Source of the DNA: an uncultured Lachnospiraceae bacterium | GTDB taxonomy: Bacteria > Bacillota > Clostridia > Lachnospirales > Lachnospiraceae | DNA: 44,984 nucleotides | Assembly (NCBI GenBank): GCA_910578885.1 | Contig: CAJTSH010000027.1 | Span: 1-44,984, forward strand | Direction of reading: 5' to 3' | In this document: positions 34,967 to 43,847 of the stretch, one piece after another | How the letters are laid out: each line of letters opens with the position of its first letter | Numbering within the stretch: position 1 is the stretch's first letter | Position numbers and translations under genes: made by a program | Notes under the pieces: model-generated | Database searches by the model: none | What the model saw: only the letters and a program-made list of their open reading frames with translations | Told to the model about the DNA's origin: nothing

Positions 34967-36199
34967 TTATTCGGTCTCTGTGCCAGCCACAGATTCTGTA
35001 CCGCTTTCTGTTTCAGTGTCTGCTTCTACGGATACATCCGCCTCATTTACCACATGGGTAAGAGCCTGAAGCCGCAGGTACTCTTTCTCCAAAGCCGCTT
35101 TGCCTTCCTCCGCCGTACCCGCATAATTCAGATATAATGCATCCTCACTCTCAAAACTGTTATTCGTCATCAGATTCTGTACATAGTTCCCGAAACTCTC
35201 TTCATCTATTTCCAACTTCTCTTCATCTGCAATTGCCTCTAAAATCATCTCTATCTTCAGATTCTGCTCCGCTTCTTCCGCAACTTTCGATTCAAACTCT
35301 TCCAGTGAAAGGTTAAATACATTTTCAGCGATTGATTCTAAAGTCCCATATGTGGCGCCATATCCTGTCAAATAGGTGTCTTTTGCCTCACGGATCACTG
35401 CATCCAGCATTCCGTCCGGATAGCTGTCTACGCTGCAGATTTCCAAAAGTTCCGGAAGCACCTTGGTCGCAATTGCATTCATTCTCTGATTCATCGCAGT
35501 TCCTTCCAGATAGCTCCTGATATCCGCAAGCAATACCTCCGCACTGGTATAGGTCATATTGTTATTCTGTGCATAATAAGCCGTATATTCATCCGAAAAT
35601 GTGTCATAAGTCACGTCTACCTTCTCTTGAATCTTATTGACCTTTACATGGAACACGACCTCTGCGCCTGCCAAATCCGAATTCTTATAATCCTCAGGGA
35701 AGGTAAGATTTAAATCCTTCTCCTCCCCCACTTTCATCCCGATAATGCCGTCCTCAAAGCCCGGAATAAAAGAATCCGAACCAATCTCCAGATCAAAGCC
35801 CTCTGCCGTACCGCCGGTGAACGCCTCGCCATCTCTGGTTCCTTCGTAGTCGATGTTTGCAAAGTCCCCGCTCTCTACCGTGTCTTTGTCAGCTTCCTTT
35901 AAGAACGGATTATTTGCAATAACCGAATTATTGACATAATCCCTTACAGTGTCGTCGTCCACTGTATAATCCTGATCGATGGTTACATCTATTCCATTAT
36001 ATTCCCCCAGCTTCACATAATCTTTTGCATCATATTCTATAGATGCGCTAGATATCTCCGAATCTGATATGCCTGAACCGGTTTCCGTATCCAGTACTGC
36101 CTCGGTTGTTCCCGGTGCCTTTTCTTCTTTTTTACTGCAGCCCGTCACTGCCGCTGCCATTGTTACACATAAAAGCAGCGCTACTATCCTTTTCTTCAT
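34967..36199 (-). CDS. Lipoprotein peptidyl-prolyl isomerase (FKBP/trigger-factor-like)
   Basis: A 410-residue surface lipoprotein expected to fold exported proteins outside the membrane. The ATG at 36199 follows GGAGG by five bases; a start four codons upstream has no ribosome site. The signal peptide ends in the lipobox VTGC with Cys21. After a Thr/Ser/Glu linker, residues ~80-115 resemble the trigger-factor N-terminal part of the fold. An FKBP domain (about 115-200: DFANIDYEGTRDGEAFTGG, SFIPGFEDGIIGMKVGEEKDL) is followed by a helical trigger-factor C-like region (about 205-380). The tail is Glu/Thr-rich. With secDF and several secreted enzymes nearby, a role in export quality control is reasonable. 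Confidence 0.9.
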   Translation of the reverse strand: MKKRIVALLLCVTMAAAVTGCSKKEEKAPGTTEAVLDTETGSGISDSEISSASIEYDAKDYVKLGEYNGIDVTIDQDYTVDDDTVRDYVNNSVIANNPFLKEADKDTVESGDFANIDYEGTRDGEAFTGGTAEGFDLEIGSDSFIPGFEDGIIGMKVGEEKDLNLTFPEDYKNSDLAGAEVVFHVKVNKIQEKVDVTYDTFSDEYTAYYAQNNNMTYTSAEVLLADIRSYLEGTAMNQRMNAIATKVLPELLEICSVDSYPDGMLDAVIREAKDTYLTGYGATYGTLESIAENVFNLSLEEFESKVAEEAEQNLKIEMILEAIADEEKLEIDEESFGNYVQNLMTNNSFESEDALYLNYAGTAEEGKAALEKEYLRLQALTHVVNEADVSVEADTETESGTESVAGTETE

Positions 36200-36269
36200 G
36201 ATTTCCTCCATTCTGTGCGTTTTTCAGCACAAACAGGTAGTTAGTGAAAGAATTCACAAATTCTTTCAC
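36132..36269 (-). CDS. Possible short leader ORF overlapping the foldase start
   Basis: A 45-codon frame beginning with GTG at 36269, five bases after a perfect AGGAGG. It reads through the foldase ribosome site and overlaps the first 68 bases of that gene in another frame. Its first codons form one arm of the 12-bp hairpin at 36243-36270. The product (MKEFVNSFTNYLFVLK then a Gly/Asn/Ser-rich part) matches nothing I know. It could be a regulatory leader peptide, or the strong ribosome site could be chance. Confidence 0.25.
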   Translation of the reverse strand: MKEFVNSFTNYLFVLKNAQNGGNHEEKDSSAAFMCNNGSGSDGLQ

Positions 36270-36270
36270 T
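36243..36270. repeat. Perfect hairpin in the foldase leader
   Basis: Arms 36243-36254 and 36259-36270 (12 bp, exact) with a CACA loop. It lies in the 5' leader of the lipoprotein gene, 44 bases from its start, without a T tract on the transcribed strand. An AGGAGG abuts it upstream. Confidence 0.8.
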
Positions 36271-36330
36271 CTTTCCTCCTTTTAGCGTGCTTTGGCAAAT
36301 CTGAATCAAAGTGCCAAGCATTCAAAACTA

Positions 36331-36359
36331 AAGATACCACATATTTTCTCAAAAGAAAA
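36331..36359 (-). promoter_or_regulatory. Candidate promoter of the foldase-asnS operon
   Basis: TATCTT (36331-36336) preceded by TGG as an extended -10, with TTTTCT 17 bases upstream (36354-36359). The -35 is weak. Confidence 0.4.
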
Positions 36360-36392
36360 GATTTTTCCGGCAATTCACAGAGATTTCATATA

Positions 36393-36421
36393 TTGATTTT
36401 TACAATAACTAATGTTACAAT
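36393..36421 (+). promoter_or_regulatory. Promoter of the small basic membrane protein gene
   Basis: TTGATT (36393-36398), 17-base spacer and TACAAT (36416-36421) with TGT before it (extended -10). The transcript would start near 36428, which rules out the ATG at 36412 and supports the GTG start at 36457. Confidence 0.65.
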
Positions 36422-36456
36422 TATTTTCAAGTTTTATACCAAAGGAGGATTTCACA

Positions 36457-36912
36457 GTGCCGACATATGCCATTGTACTGATTGTGATAGCCGTCGTGCT
36501 CATCGCAGCTATTATCGCTTTATATTTCCTAGGAAAAAAGGCAGAAAAGAAGAAGACTGAGCAGGATGCCCAGATTGCAGCCGCAGCCCAGACCATTACC
36601 ATGTTGATCATTGATAAGAAGAAGATGAAGCTAACGGAGGCTGGTCTTCCGGCACAGGTGGTCCAAAATACCCCGAAGATGCTTCGCCGTTCCAAGGTTC
36701 CGATTGTCAAGGCGAAGGTAGGTCCCAAAATAATGACTTTAATCTGTGACGCAGCAATTTTTGATACCGTTCCAGTAAAAAAAGAAGTAAAAGCCGTTGT
36801 CAGCGGTCTTTACATTACCGGCGTCAAAGGTTTGAGAGGTCCGATTGAGGCGCCTGTCAAAAAGAAAAAAGGATTTATGGCAAAATTAAGAGAAAAAGCG
36901 AACAAAAAATAA
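36457..36912 (+). CDS. Small single-span membrane protein, unknown function
   Basis: A 151-residue protein I do not recognise. Starting at GTG 36457 (AAAGGAGG seven bases upstream), it has one hydrophobic helix (about residues 3-25), then a Lys/Glu-rich and Ala/Gln-rich short helix. A compact central domain (about 45-125) of alternating hydrophobic strands and Lys residues follows, with Lys-Pro-Val repeats (VPIVKAKVGPKIM, VPVKKEVKAVV). The tail is strongly basic and ends KLREKANKK. The predicted topology is an N-terminal anchor with a cytoplasmic or wall-facing basic domain; orientation is uncertain. It is divergent from the foldase operon and convergent with the Wadjet operon, with its own promoter and terminator, so it is not part of either. 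Confidence 0.8.
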   Translation: MPTYAIVLIVIAVVLIAAIIALYFLGKKAEKKKTEQDAQIAAAAQTITMLIIDKKKMKLTEAGLPAQVVQNTPKMLRRSKVPIVKAKVGPKIMTLICDAAIFDTVPVKKEVKAVVSGLYITGVKGLRGPIEAPVKKKKGFMAKLREKANKK

Positions 36913-36962
36913 GGCATATCACCATACCCGTTCGGGCGGTAAAATATTGAATGCATCACAGC

Positions 36963-37010
36963 AAGGGGCTGCCGCTTCATGAATTTTCATTCGTGAAGCG
37001 GCAGCCCCTT
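36963..37010 (+). terminator. Strong terminator between the small membrane protein gene and jetC
   Basis: Perfect 17-bp stem (36963-36979 and 36994-37010) followed on the plus strand by TTTTATTCT. On the minus strand only TT follows, so its role for the jet operon is doubtful. Positions 37011-37095 hold nothing else recognisable. Confidence 0.9.
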
Positions 37011-37095
37011 TTATTCTCACATTTAGGCAAGTAAGCGTTTTTGGCATCAAATTTCTCACAGAGCCTATTGTTCAATGATATTTTCCTTTCCCTTT

Positions 37096-40000
37096 TTAAA
37101 ATATTAACTCCTGCTGCTCCACTACCTCAATCCGGGAAGCAATGACCGTCTCTGCGTCATTTCCCCGCATATGTTCTGCTTTCAGATACTGCATCCCCTG
37201 CCGGATGCTTGCCGCTATCAGATTCAGCACATAGATGTTATCGAAACGGTTGTAAATGGATTCCCCGCCCAGTCCGGTAAAGCAGATTAGCTGGGTATTG
37301 GTCTTTTTCGCCATATCCATCAGCGGCTTGAGCAAATGCGATGCGTTGGTCTGTGCGAAAGGATTGTCCATCAAAAGCACCTTGCCTTCATTGCGGTCCG
37401 CAAAAATGTCCGTATCATCCCTGCGCATAAAATACAACAGGCTCGAAAGAACCACGAATGCAGACAAAAAGCCTTCCCCGCCTGAATTTCTCGCCACCTC
37501 TGCCCAAGTGATGGGATATTCCCGCTGTTCTTCAATTTTGTAAAGCCTGATTTGCACATTTCCGATTCCGACTACCGTATCGTAAAGATTTCTGGTAGTC
37601 ATCCTGAGTCCGAAATATTCCTGTGCATTTTCATTTTGTTCAAACATAAGGATTCCCTTTTGTGTCATTTCATCAATAAAGTCCTTAAGCCGGATGCGGT
37701 ATAGATTCTCATTCTCCTCCCATGAGGGAAGCCCGATTTTTAACATTTTTACCGGACGCTCTCTAATCGTAATGGTCGAGTTCTGGTCAATCTTCCCGAG
37801 ATTCTGATGCACCTCCTGCACATAATCCTCCAGCAGTTCTGCAATCCGCTCCTTCTCTTTCTCGACCAGCGAGATATCTACCTCTAACTTCTCCATCAGA
37901 CTCCGGTAAGACTGGAGCGTGGTATCTAACTGACGCTGTACCTGTCCGGCGTCGCCGGATAGCTCCAGCATAGCCTCTAACGGCTTGCGGTAAAAATCTT
38001 CCTGAAAACAATCCATACGCAAAATCTGATTTAGCAGGCTTACTAAGTTCTCTCTGGCTTCCTGCCTGTCACCGCAGATCTTATTATAGTCCCGAAGCAG
38101 AATTCCTTTGAAATTCCGAAGCGTTTTTGTATCCATGTCTGCAAAATTTTCCTGCCACTCTACCGGCTCTGTCACCTTCAGTTCACTGTATTCCGCAAGC
38201 GCTGTCAGGTTTTCTCCATAGCTTGAAAGCCGCGCCTGCATCCGCTTCCCAATATCCTCAAGCTCTCTGCGGCGGTCATCCAGCTCATTTCTGCGCGCCT
38301 GAAAATCCTCCTGACGGATTTCCCCTCTGGGCAGAGGCTGCTTTTGCCCGCACTCATCCTCCATCCGTTTCAGACGCTCCTGCATCTTTTGCCCAAGCAG
38401 AGCCACTTTCTTATCTTCCTCATTCCATAAGATTTCTTTCGCCTTAATCTTTTTTGCCCGGTCTTCCAAGCGGATTTCCTGATCGCTCTCCTCCTTGCGG
38501 CTGTATAGAATTCCCTTCCATGCGCCCACAGCAAGGCGATATTTCCCCGCCAAATGCAAAAGCTCTTCTTTCGCCTGACGATAACGTCTGCCGCTTTTTA
38601 GCTCCTGCCCTTCCATCTCCCGAAGCTCTCCCGATACAGTAGCAGTCACCGCCGTATATCTTGCCTCCATCTCCGATACGGAGGCTCCCAGATCAGCTTC
38701 CTCTTTCGAAATCTCCTGATAATTCCGGTAAAACTCAAGCTGCTTTATCTGCCGCTCCTTCTCTCTTTCCAGAATATTCCTCTCGTTCTGAAGGCTCTGC
38801 TGCTTTTCGCCAAACTTCTTCACCTTTGAACGCGCCAGTTTCCGGCATTCCTCAAGCCGAACCTCTTCCTTCCTGCATTTTTCCCTGCGCCTGCAATTCT
38901 CCTTATACTCCTCATACGCCTTACACAACTCTGCAAAATCCCCCTCTTTCCGGCGCAGCGCTTCTATCTCTTTATCAATACTGCGGATTTCTTTATCTAA
39001 TGCCAAAACCTGCTCCTTCAGCTCAGAAACCTCTTGGGAAGTCTGGCGGATTTCCAAATCCAGCGCATTGACTTGTCCGGTCAATCTCCGGATATCCTCT
39101 TTATTTTCTTCATATTTTTCTTTTCGGACTCTCTGGTTTCTGACCAGCTCCTTCCATGCGAAATACTCCTCGTATTCCTTCTCCTTAACGGAAATCATTT
39201 CCTGATTTTTCTCAATCTGACGTCTCTTTTGCTCTACAAGCTGCTGCAGTTTCTCCTCGTCTAAGAGCATCTCATTAAACAGCAGATAGAAACTGATTCC
39301 GGAAAAATGAAAAATTTTCCCCTCCTCTGCGGCCGCTTTCTCTTCCAGGTCCTTCCGCAGAATAATCGGAATCGGAAATGCTGTGGGAATGCTGCCGCAA
39401 GACCTCGATAACTTCTCTACTTCGCCTTCCGACAAAATCAGTGCATAAGGTAAAAACGGATGCCTTTTCACCAGCTCATGATTCTTCTTCTCTGAATATC
39501 CGTTCCTTTTCAGCCACTCCATCCCATACACTGTATGAATCCCCAGACTTTCAAATTCCGCTTCCAGTTCCTGAGGCAGCTCTAATACCTTCCCTTCTGT
39601 CAATTTCCTGTATTCCTTCTGTAAGTCATTCCCTTCTTTTTCCAGATTCCGGCGGACGCTTTCTATCTCCTTTAGCTTGCGCCAGGAAGCCTGAAAAATT
39701 TTCTCCTCTTGAAACAATACATCTTCCCCAAGCTCCAGATATTTTAGAACAGCCCGCCGCTTCGACAGCTCTTGTTCATATTCTTCCTCTAACTCCTTCT
39801 GTTGGTTCAGTCTTGCAATCGCATGGGTTTTCTCATCCTTCTTCTCAAGAATACTGTGTTCCAAGTTGTTCTTCCTGTTTTCAGCCAGCTCCAATGCCCG
39901 GCTTTGGACGGTTCTCTTCCCCAATACCTTCTCAAGCGATTGCCGGCAGTTCTTTGCAAATATATCCATGCTTCCAGGCTCATATTCCCCCAGAATATTA

Positions 40001-41502
40001 CGCTTTAAATCTTCTTGATAGCTGCGATTAAATTTCTCCTCCAAATCGTCATAGATTCTGATTTGGCTTTTTAGTTCACCCAGACTCAAGGAATTTTTCT
40101 GCAGTGCCTCTTCCAAGTCCTTGAGAGTTTCCTGTTCTCTGGCAATCTGCTCTGACATCTCCTGTATCCCAGTCTGATTGTGCTCAAGATCCTTTTCAGA
40201 CTCCTCTAATTTGACCCGGTAATGTGCATGCAAAAGACCTCCCAGCCGATTCCTCTCCGGCTCTAAATCCTCATTGCGCTCCTTGGCTACCGCAAGCCGC
40301 TGACATGCCTGTTCCCAATCTGATTTCTCCTCATCCACTGTCTCCTGCTGCTTTGCACATGCCAAGAGATGCAGCTTTTCTGAAATCCTTTCCAAATCCC
40401 GCTCCAGATCCTCTTTCTCCATTCCGATCATGTCCCGGTTGCTGGCTCTGAGCATTTTGTCATCTCCAAGCGCATAGTATTCCTCCGAGAGCTTTTCGTA
40501 TACCAGACGAGCCGTTTCCTGCCTGACTGCTTCAATCTGCATCTGGTTTTCCTGCTCCTCTTTTTCGGCTCCCTGTTGGAGTTCTTCCAGTTTCTCACGG
40601 AAACAGGCAATGCGGTTCTCCTGCTCCCCCACACTAATTCCGCACTCCAGATAGCGCTGATTCTTTTCCCCGATCCGAACCGCCTGCTCCTGAAAGAGCC
40701 GGATTGCATCCCTTCTTTTTATCTTAGACTGGTTGTCTTTATACTGCCCCACATATTTTTCCAGAATCCCCTGAAATTCAATCATCCGGTTTTTATCTTT
40801 ATTCAGCTTATTCTCAACGGCATCCAGAAACCATTTTTCTATCAATCCTTTCTCATCGCGGCAGTCTGCAAACAGCTCCGAAAGCCCCGACTCCTTTAGA
40901 TTGACCTTCTTGATAATCCCTTCCCATTCCTTATAATTAATCTGGTACTCCGACAATTTGGAAAAATACTGCCTTGACTGTGCCCCGTTCGCCATATCGT
41001 AATGGAAAAATCTCATGGTGGATTCCTTCTTATAACCATCAAAAAGCTGGCGGCAGGCGGCAAAATTTTTGAGAGTCAATTCCCGGCCTCGTTTTTCTAC
41101 CACCGACAGATGATGAATGTCCCATGCACAGCCGCTCCTGTACTCACTGATAAAATTCACCATCTCCAGATTTTCCAAGGAATCCTCCTGTGCGTCCTGA
41201 CTTTTCCGCACCATCATCCCAACCAGAACATAGCCCGCGCCCTGATCCAGCGCCCATTCCGTTAAGATAAAGGACGGCTTTGCGCTTGTAAAATAGCTCT
41301 CAAAAGGGCGGTCCTTGGCATCCCTGTAACGTTTATGCACAAAAGGCGCCGTCATCATCTGTACCAGTACGGACTTTCCGCCGCCGTTACGCAACGACAT
41401 TAACGTGCTCTCTCCGTTAAAGTGAAACGTCTCATCATTGATACGGATTGCGTTATTATTGTAGTTGATATTGATTAATCTCACTGCATTTATTTTACTC
41501 AT
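37096..41502 (-). CDS. jetC: Wadjet SMC-like ATPase JetC
   Basis: The motor of a condensin-like complex that extrudes DNA loops and, in studied Wadjets, finds small circular DNA for cutting. It has 1468 residues. The N-terminal head carries Walker A in SLRNGGGKSVL (about 37-47). Long coiled coils (about 270-640 and 750-1180) flank a hinge-like globular region (about 645-740, with YGMEWLKRNGYSEKKN and HFSGISFYLLF). The C-terminal head has the signature NSGGEGFLSAF (about 1337) and Walker B VLLMDNPFAQ (about 1375). That Walker B has Asn where ABC ATPases normally have catalytic Glu. Its start overlaps the jetB stop by eight bases. The arms are rich in Glu, Lys and Arg without visible frameshifts. 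Confidence 0.92.
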   Translation of the reverse strand: MSKINAVRLININYNNNAIRINDETFHFNGESTLMSLRNGGGKSVLVQMMTAPFVHKRYRDAKDRPFESYFTSAKPSFILTEWALDQGAGYVLVGMMVRKSQDAQEDSLENLEMVNFISEYRSGCAWDIHHLSVVEKRGRELTLKNFAACRQLFDGYKKESTMRFFHYDMANGAQSRQYFSKLSEYQINYKEWEGIIKKVNLKESGLSELFADCRDEKGLIEKWFLDAVENKLNKDKNRMIEFQGILEKYVGQYKDNQSKIKRRDAIRLFQEQAVRIGEKNQRYLECGISVGEQENRIACFREKLEELQQGAEKEEQENQMQIEAVRQETARLVYEKLSEEYYALGDDKMLRASNRDMIGMEKEDLERDLERISEKLHLLACAKQQETVDEEKSDWEQACQRLAVAKERNEDLEPERNRLGGLLHAHYRVKLEESEKDLEHNQTGIQEMSEQIAREQETLKDLEEALQKNSLSLGELKSQIRIYDDLEEKFNRSYQEDLKRNILGEYEPGSMDIFAKNCRQSLEKVLGKRTVQSRALELAENRKNNLEHSILEKKDEKTHAIARLNQQKELEEEYEQELSKRRAVLKYLELGEDVLFQEEKIFQASWRKLKEIESVRRNLEKEGNDLQKEYRKLTEGKVLELPQELEAEFESLGIHTVYGMEWLKRNGYSEKKNHELVKRHPFLPYALILSEGEVEKLSRSCGSIPTAFPIPIILRKDLEEKAAAEEGKIFHFSGISFYLLFNEMLLDEEKLQQLVEQKRRQIEKNQEMISVKEKEYEEYFAWKELVRNQRVRKEKYEENKEDIRRLTGQVNALDLEIRQTSQEVSELKEQVLALDKEIRSIDKEIEALRRKEGDFAELCKAYEEYKENCRRREKCRKEEVRLEECRKLARSKVKKFGEKQQSLQNERNILEREKERQIKQLEFYRNYQEISKEEADLGASVSEMEARYTAVTATVSGELREMEGQELKSGRRYRQAKEELLHLAGKYRLAVGAWKGILYSRKEESDQEIRLEDRAKKIKAKEILWNEEDKKVALLGQKMQERLKRMEDECGQKQPLPRGEIRQEDFQARRNELDDRRRELEDIGKRMQARLSSYGENLTALAEYSELKVTEPVEWQENFADMDTKTLRNFKGILLRDYNKICGDRQEARENLVSLLNQILRMDCFQEDFYRKPLEAMLELSGDAGQVQRQLDTTLQSYRSLMEKLEVDISLVEKEKERIAELLEDYVQEVHQNLGKIDQNSTITIRERPVKMLKIGLPSWEENENLYRIRLKDFIDEMTQKGILMFEQNENAQEYFGLRMTTRNLYDTVVGIGNVQIRLYKIEEQREYPITWAEVARNSGGEGFLSAFVVLSSLLYFMRRDDTDIFADRNEGKVLLMDNPFAQTNASHLLKPLMDMAKKTNTQLICFTGLGGESIYNRFDNIYVLNLIAASIRQGMQYLKAEHMRGNDAETVIASRIEVVEQQELIF

Positions 41503-42208
41503 TCTCTTCTCCCAATACCTTAAGGATTCTCCGATAGTTATTCTGATTCAACAGGTTCCAGTCCATAAAACTGTCTAACTTTTTGGTAGTCTTAATCATT
41601 TCATCCTGTTCCACATACTCAATCAATTCCTGTTTCTGCAGGAACGACAAAATATGGTGCAGAAATCCTTCTTTGGTGGTTCTGGCTCTGGAACCTTTCT
41701 CATCCGAACGCAGCGCTTCATACGCCTCCATCATGTTGGAAAATGCAATTCCCGCCTGCTCCTCTCCTTCCTGCGGCACATTCTGCACGCCTTCCTTCAG
41801 TCTTCTGGAAATACAGTTCTGCAGCTCTCCCACCCGCATATATTCCCGTGATTTGCTGCTGCTTCCCTGCCCGTCAAAAAATTCTACCAAAAGCGTCAGG
41901 ATCACAAACTGCGACAGGTAATAGTCCTTGTCCGTGGCTTTCGAGTTACATAGAACGCTCTTTAGCTGTGACTTGGAAAATCCCAGAAAATTATTTTCCT
42001 CCTTTGGAATCAGATAAACCACATTCCCATAGCGTTCGATATTGCACATGGCAATGTCACCCTGCGATTTCACCAGATTCTGAACCGTCTCCTGCTCTGC
42101 ATAGGCACGGTACAAAACCTGCTCGTCCTCTTCCTGCAATTTGCGGTGCTCCAGCAGGTAATAAAAAATCTCCTGACTCTGCCTGATTTCTTCTGCCTCA
42201 TATCCCAT
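41495..42208 (-). CDS. jetB: Wadjet subunit JetB (MukE-like, DUF6063 type)
   Basis: A 237-residue winged-helix (kite) subunit expected to bind the kleisin JetA and regulate JetC. It is mostly helical: MGYEAEEIRQSQEIFYYLLEHRKLQ at the start, a central LSQFVILTLLVEFFDGQG helix, and a C-terminal winged-helix-like part (EGFLHHILSFLQKQELIEYVEQDEMIKTTKKLDSF). Identity rests on size, helical profile and position between JetA and JetC more than on strong motifs. GAGGAGG precedes the ATG. The gene follows jetA by three bases and overlaps jetC. Confidence 0.85.
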   Translation of the reverse strand: MGYEAEEIRQSQEIFYYLLEHRKLQEEDEQVLYRAYAEQETVQNLVKSQGDIAMCNIERYGNVVYLIPKEENNFLGFSKSQLKSVLCNSKATDKDYYLSQFVILTLLVEFFDGQGSSSKSREYMRVGELQNCISRRLKEGVQNVPQEGEEQAGIAFSNMMEAYEALRSDEKGSRARTTKEGFLHHILSFLQKQELIEYVEQDEMIKTTKKLDSFMDWNLLNQNNYRRILKVLGEENE

Positions 42209-42211
42209 ACG

Positions 42212-43834
42212 CTATTCCTCCTCACCAATCACACGCACCAATACATTCGAACAGCGAATCACCTTCCTGTTTCCGGCCTCATCTGCAATTCCCTGAAAAA
42301 CTACTACCGTCCCATCCTCTACCCGGTAAGTCTCAATCCGCCGGATTGTCTGAAATTCCTGATATTTCTCCACCAGAGACAGCAGCATCACATTCAACTG
42401 GAATTCACCGGACTGCTCTTCAATATACTCGCTCTGCTCTTTTTGCAGCGCCGGAATATCAATCTCTTTGCTTCGAATCAGTTCCACCATGATTTCTTTA
42501 AAAATTTCCACGCTTGGAATCAGCTCTTCCAGTGCATCCAGGTTCTTCTCTATCTGTTCGGAAAGCTCCATTAGGCAAATTTCCCCCTGACACAATGCCT
42601 GTCTCAGCAGATAAGCCAGACTCGTCTCATAACGCTTTAATTTTTCCTTTCTTTTCCGCTCCTGCTCACGCTCCCACTCTCCTGCATCAAATTCCAGCGT
42701 TTCTTCCGCATCTGTTTCCGCACTTTTCCGAAGAGGCTTTTGCAATTGAAACGCTTTATTCAGATTATAAGTCTTTTCCACATCTTTCGAAAACAATGGT
42801 CTCAAAAAGTATTCTAACCGTTCCAATGCCTGAGGCTGCTCTAAAATCTTATCATACAGCTCCCTGCGAAGCGGAAAGCGCTGAATCAGAGACATCTGGG
42901 ATAAGGCTTCCAGCTCCTTCGTGTACAGAGATTTCAAATCAAAATGGCTGTTCAATATCTTCTGATGTTCGTCCATCGTGCGGTTCAGATACTGTTCAAT
43001 TTCCCGGAGATGATTTAATTTTTCCTCCTCCTTCTCCGTAAGCCTGCGCACATTGATATTTGCCTCCTCAAGCTCTCTTGCCCTAGTCTTTACCAGTTCC
43101 CGGTAATTCTGGAATTTCTGCTTGGTGTCACTGATTGTTTCCAGATTTTCGTTCAAAATCTCCTGATAATCCCGAACGGAATAATTCAGGGCATTCCTGC
43201 GGATTTTGCCCATTGCTTCCTGTATTTTCTGGAGCTGGATGCGCAATAGGTTAAATACATTTTTAATCTCATCCGCTGCCTTGTCATAGCTCTGTTTTTC
43301 CAAATGCATCTGAAAAATCATCTCATGGATCGTCAGCTTCATATTATTTTCAATTTCCAGCGTGGATAGCAGAAGATTATAACCGTCGTCGGTAAGATAA
43401 TAAGAAGTGCGCTTCACGTCCTGATCGCTGTAGACAATCCGGTTTGCGACATAACTGATATTCATAATCTGATAGGCATTCTGTTCAAAGTTAAAGCCGT
43501 CAAAATACATCACCTTTCCTTCATTGGAAAGAATCACATTCACAATAAAGTCCCCTAGATTGCGGCAGTCCTCGTAGGTCATATTTTTCTGAAAATATTG
43601 TGTGTTGACAGTATCAATGTATGCTCCGATATCATCCATCGTACAGTGCTCCTCTTTCAGCGACTGTTCCATAATATATAGAAGCACTGCAAAAATCATA
43701 TTAAACTGCTGATCCGTCTTCTGAAAATCATACTTCTTCCATGTCGCCTTCTGAAGGCTGTTCTGAACCAGCACCGCATATAGCCCCACATTTTTCATTC
43801 TTCTTGGGAAATGCCTCAAAAATTCATACTGCAT
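42212..43834 (-). CDS. jetA: Wadjet kleisin-like subunit JetA
   Basis: A 540-residue MukF-like kleisin that links the two JetC heads. I use the ATG at 43834, which follows GGAGG by five bases and gives MQYEFLRHFPRRMKNVG; an upstream ATG would overlap jetD by 17 bases. N-terminal winged-helix parts (about 1-190) are followed by helical segments with coiled-coil potential (about 190-330: KIRRNALNYSVRDYQEILNENLETISD, EKLNHLREIEQYLNRTMDEHQ). A charged linker (about 390-420) and a C-terminal winged-helix domain (about 425-540) complete it. It matches the JetA (DUF5716-like) family of type II systems. It lies 13 bases after jetD. Confidence 0.88.
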   Translation of the reverse strand: MQYEFLRHFPRRMKNVGLYAVLVQNSLQKATWKKYDFQKTDQQFNMIFAVLLYIMEQSLKEEHCTMDDIGAYIDTVNTQYFQKNMTYEDCRNLGDFIVNVILSNEGKVMYFDGFNFEQNAYQIMNISYVANRIVYSDQDVKRTSYYLTDDGYNLLLSTLEIENNMKLTIHEMIFQMHLEKQSYDKAADEIKNVFNLLRIQLQKIQEAMGKIRRNALNYSVRDYQEILNENLETISDTKQKFQNYRELVKTRARELEEANINVRRLTEKEEEKLNHLREIEQYLNRTMDEHQKILNSHFDLKSLYTKELEALSQMSLIQRFPLRRELYDKILEQPQALERLEYFLRPLFSKDVEKTYNLNKAFQLQKPLRKSAETDAEETLEFDAGEWEREQERKRKEKLKRYETSLAYLLRQALCQGEICLMELSEQIEKNLDALEELIPSVEIFKEIMVELIRSKEIDIPALQKEQSEYIEEQSGEFQLNVMLLSLVEKYQEFQTIRRIETYRVEDGTVVVFQGIADEAGNRKVIRCSNVLVRVIGEEE

Positions 43835-43847
43835 AGCTTCCTCCAAT

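Noticed and set aside
34936..36456. T-box leader for asnS
   Set aside because: Only 31 bases separate asnS from the upstream gene, and no T-box sequence was found there or upstream of the foldase gene.
37096..41502. jetC as a housekeeping SMC or MukB
   Set aside because: Association with a TOPRIM nuclease gene, the MukE/MukF-like partners and the divergent head motifs point to Wadjet rather than the chromosomal condensin.
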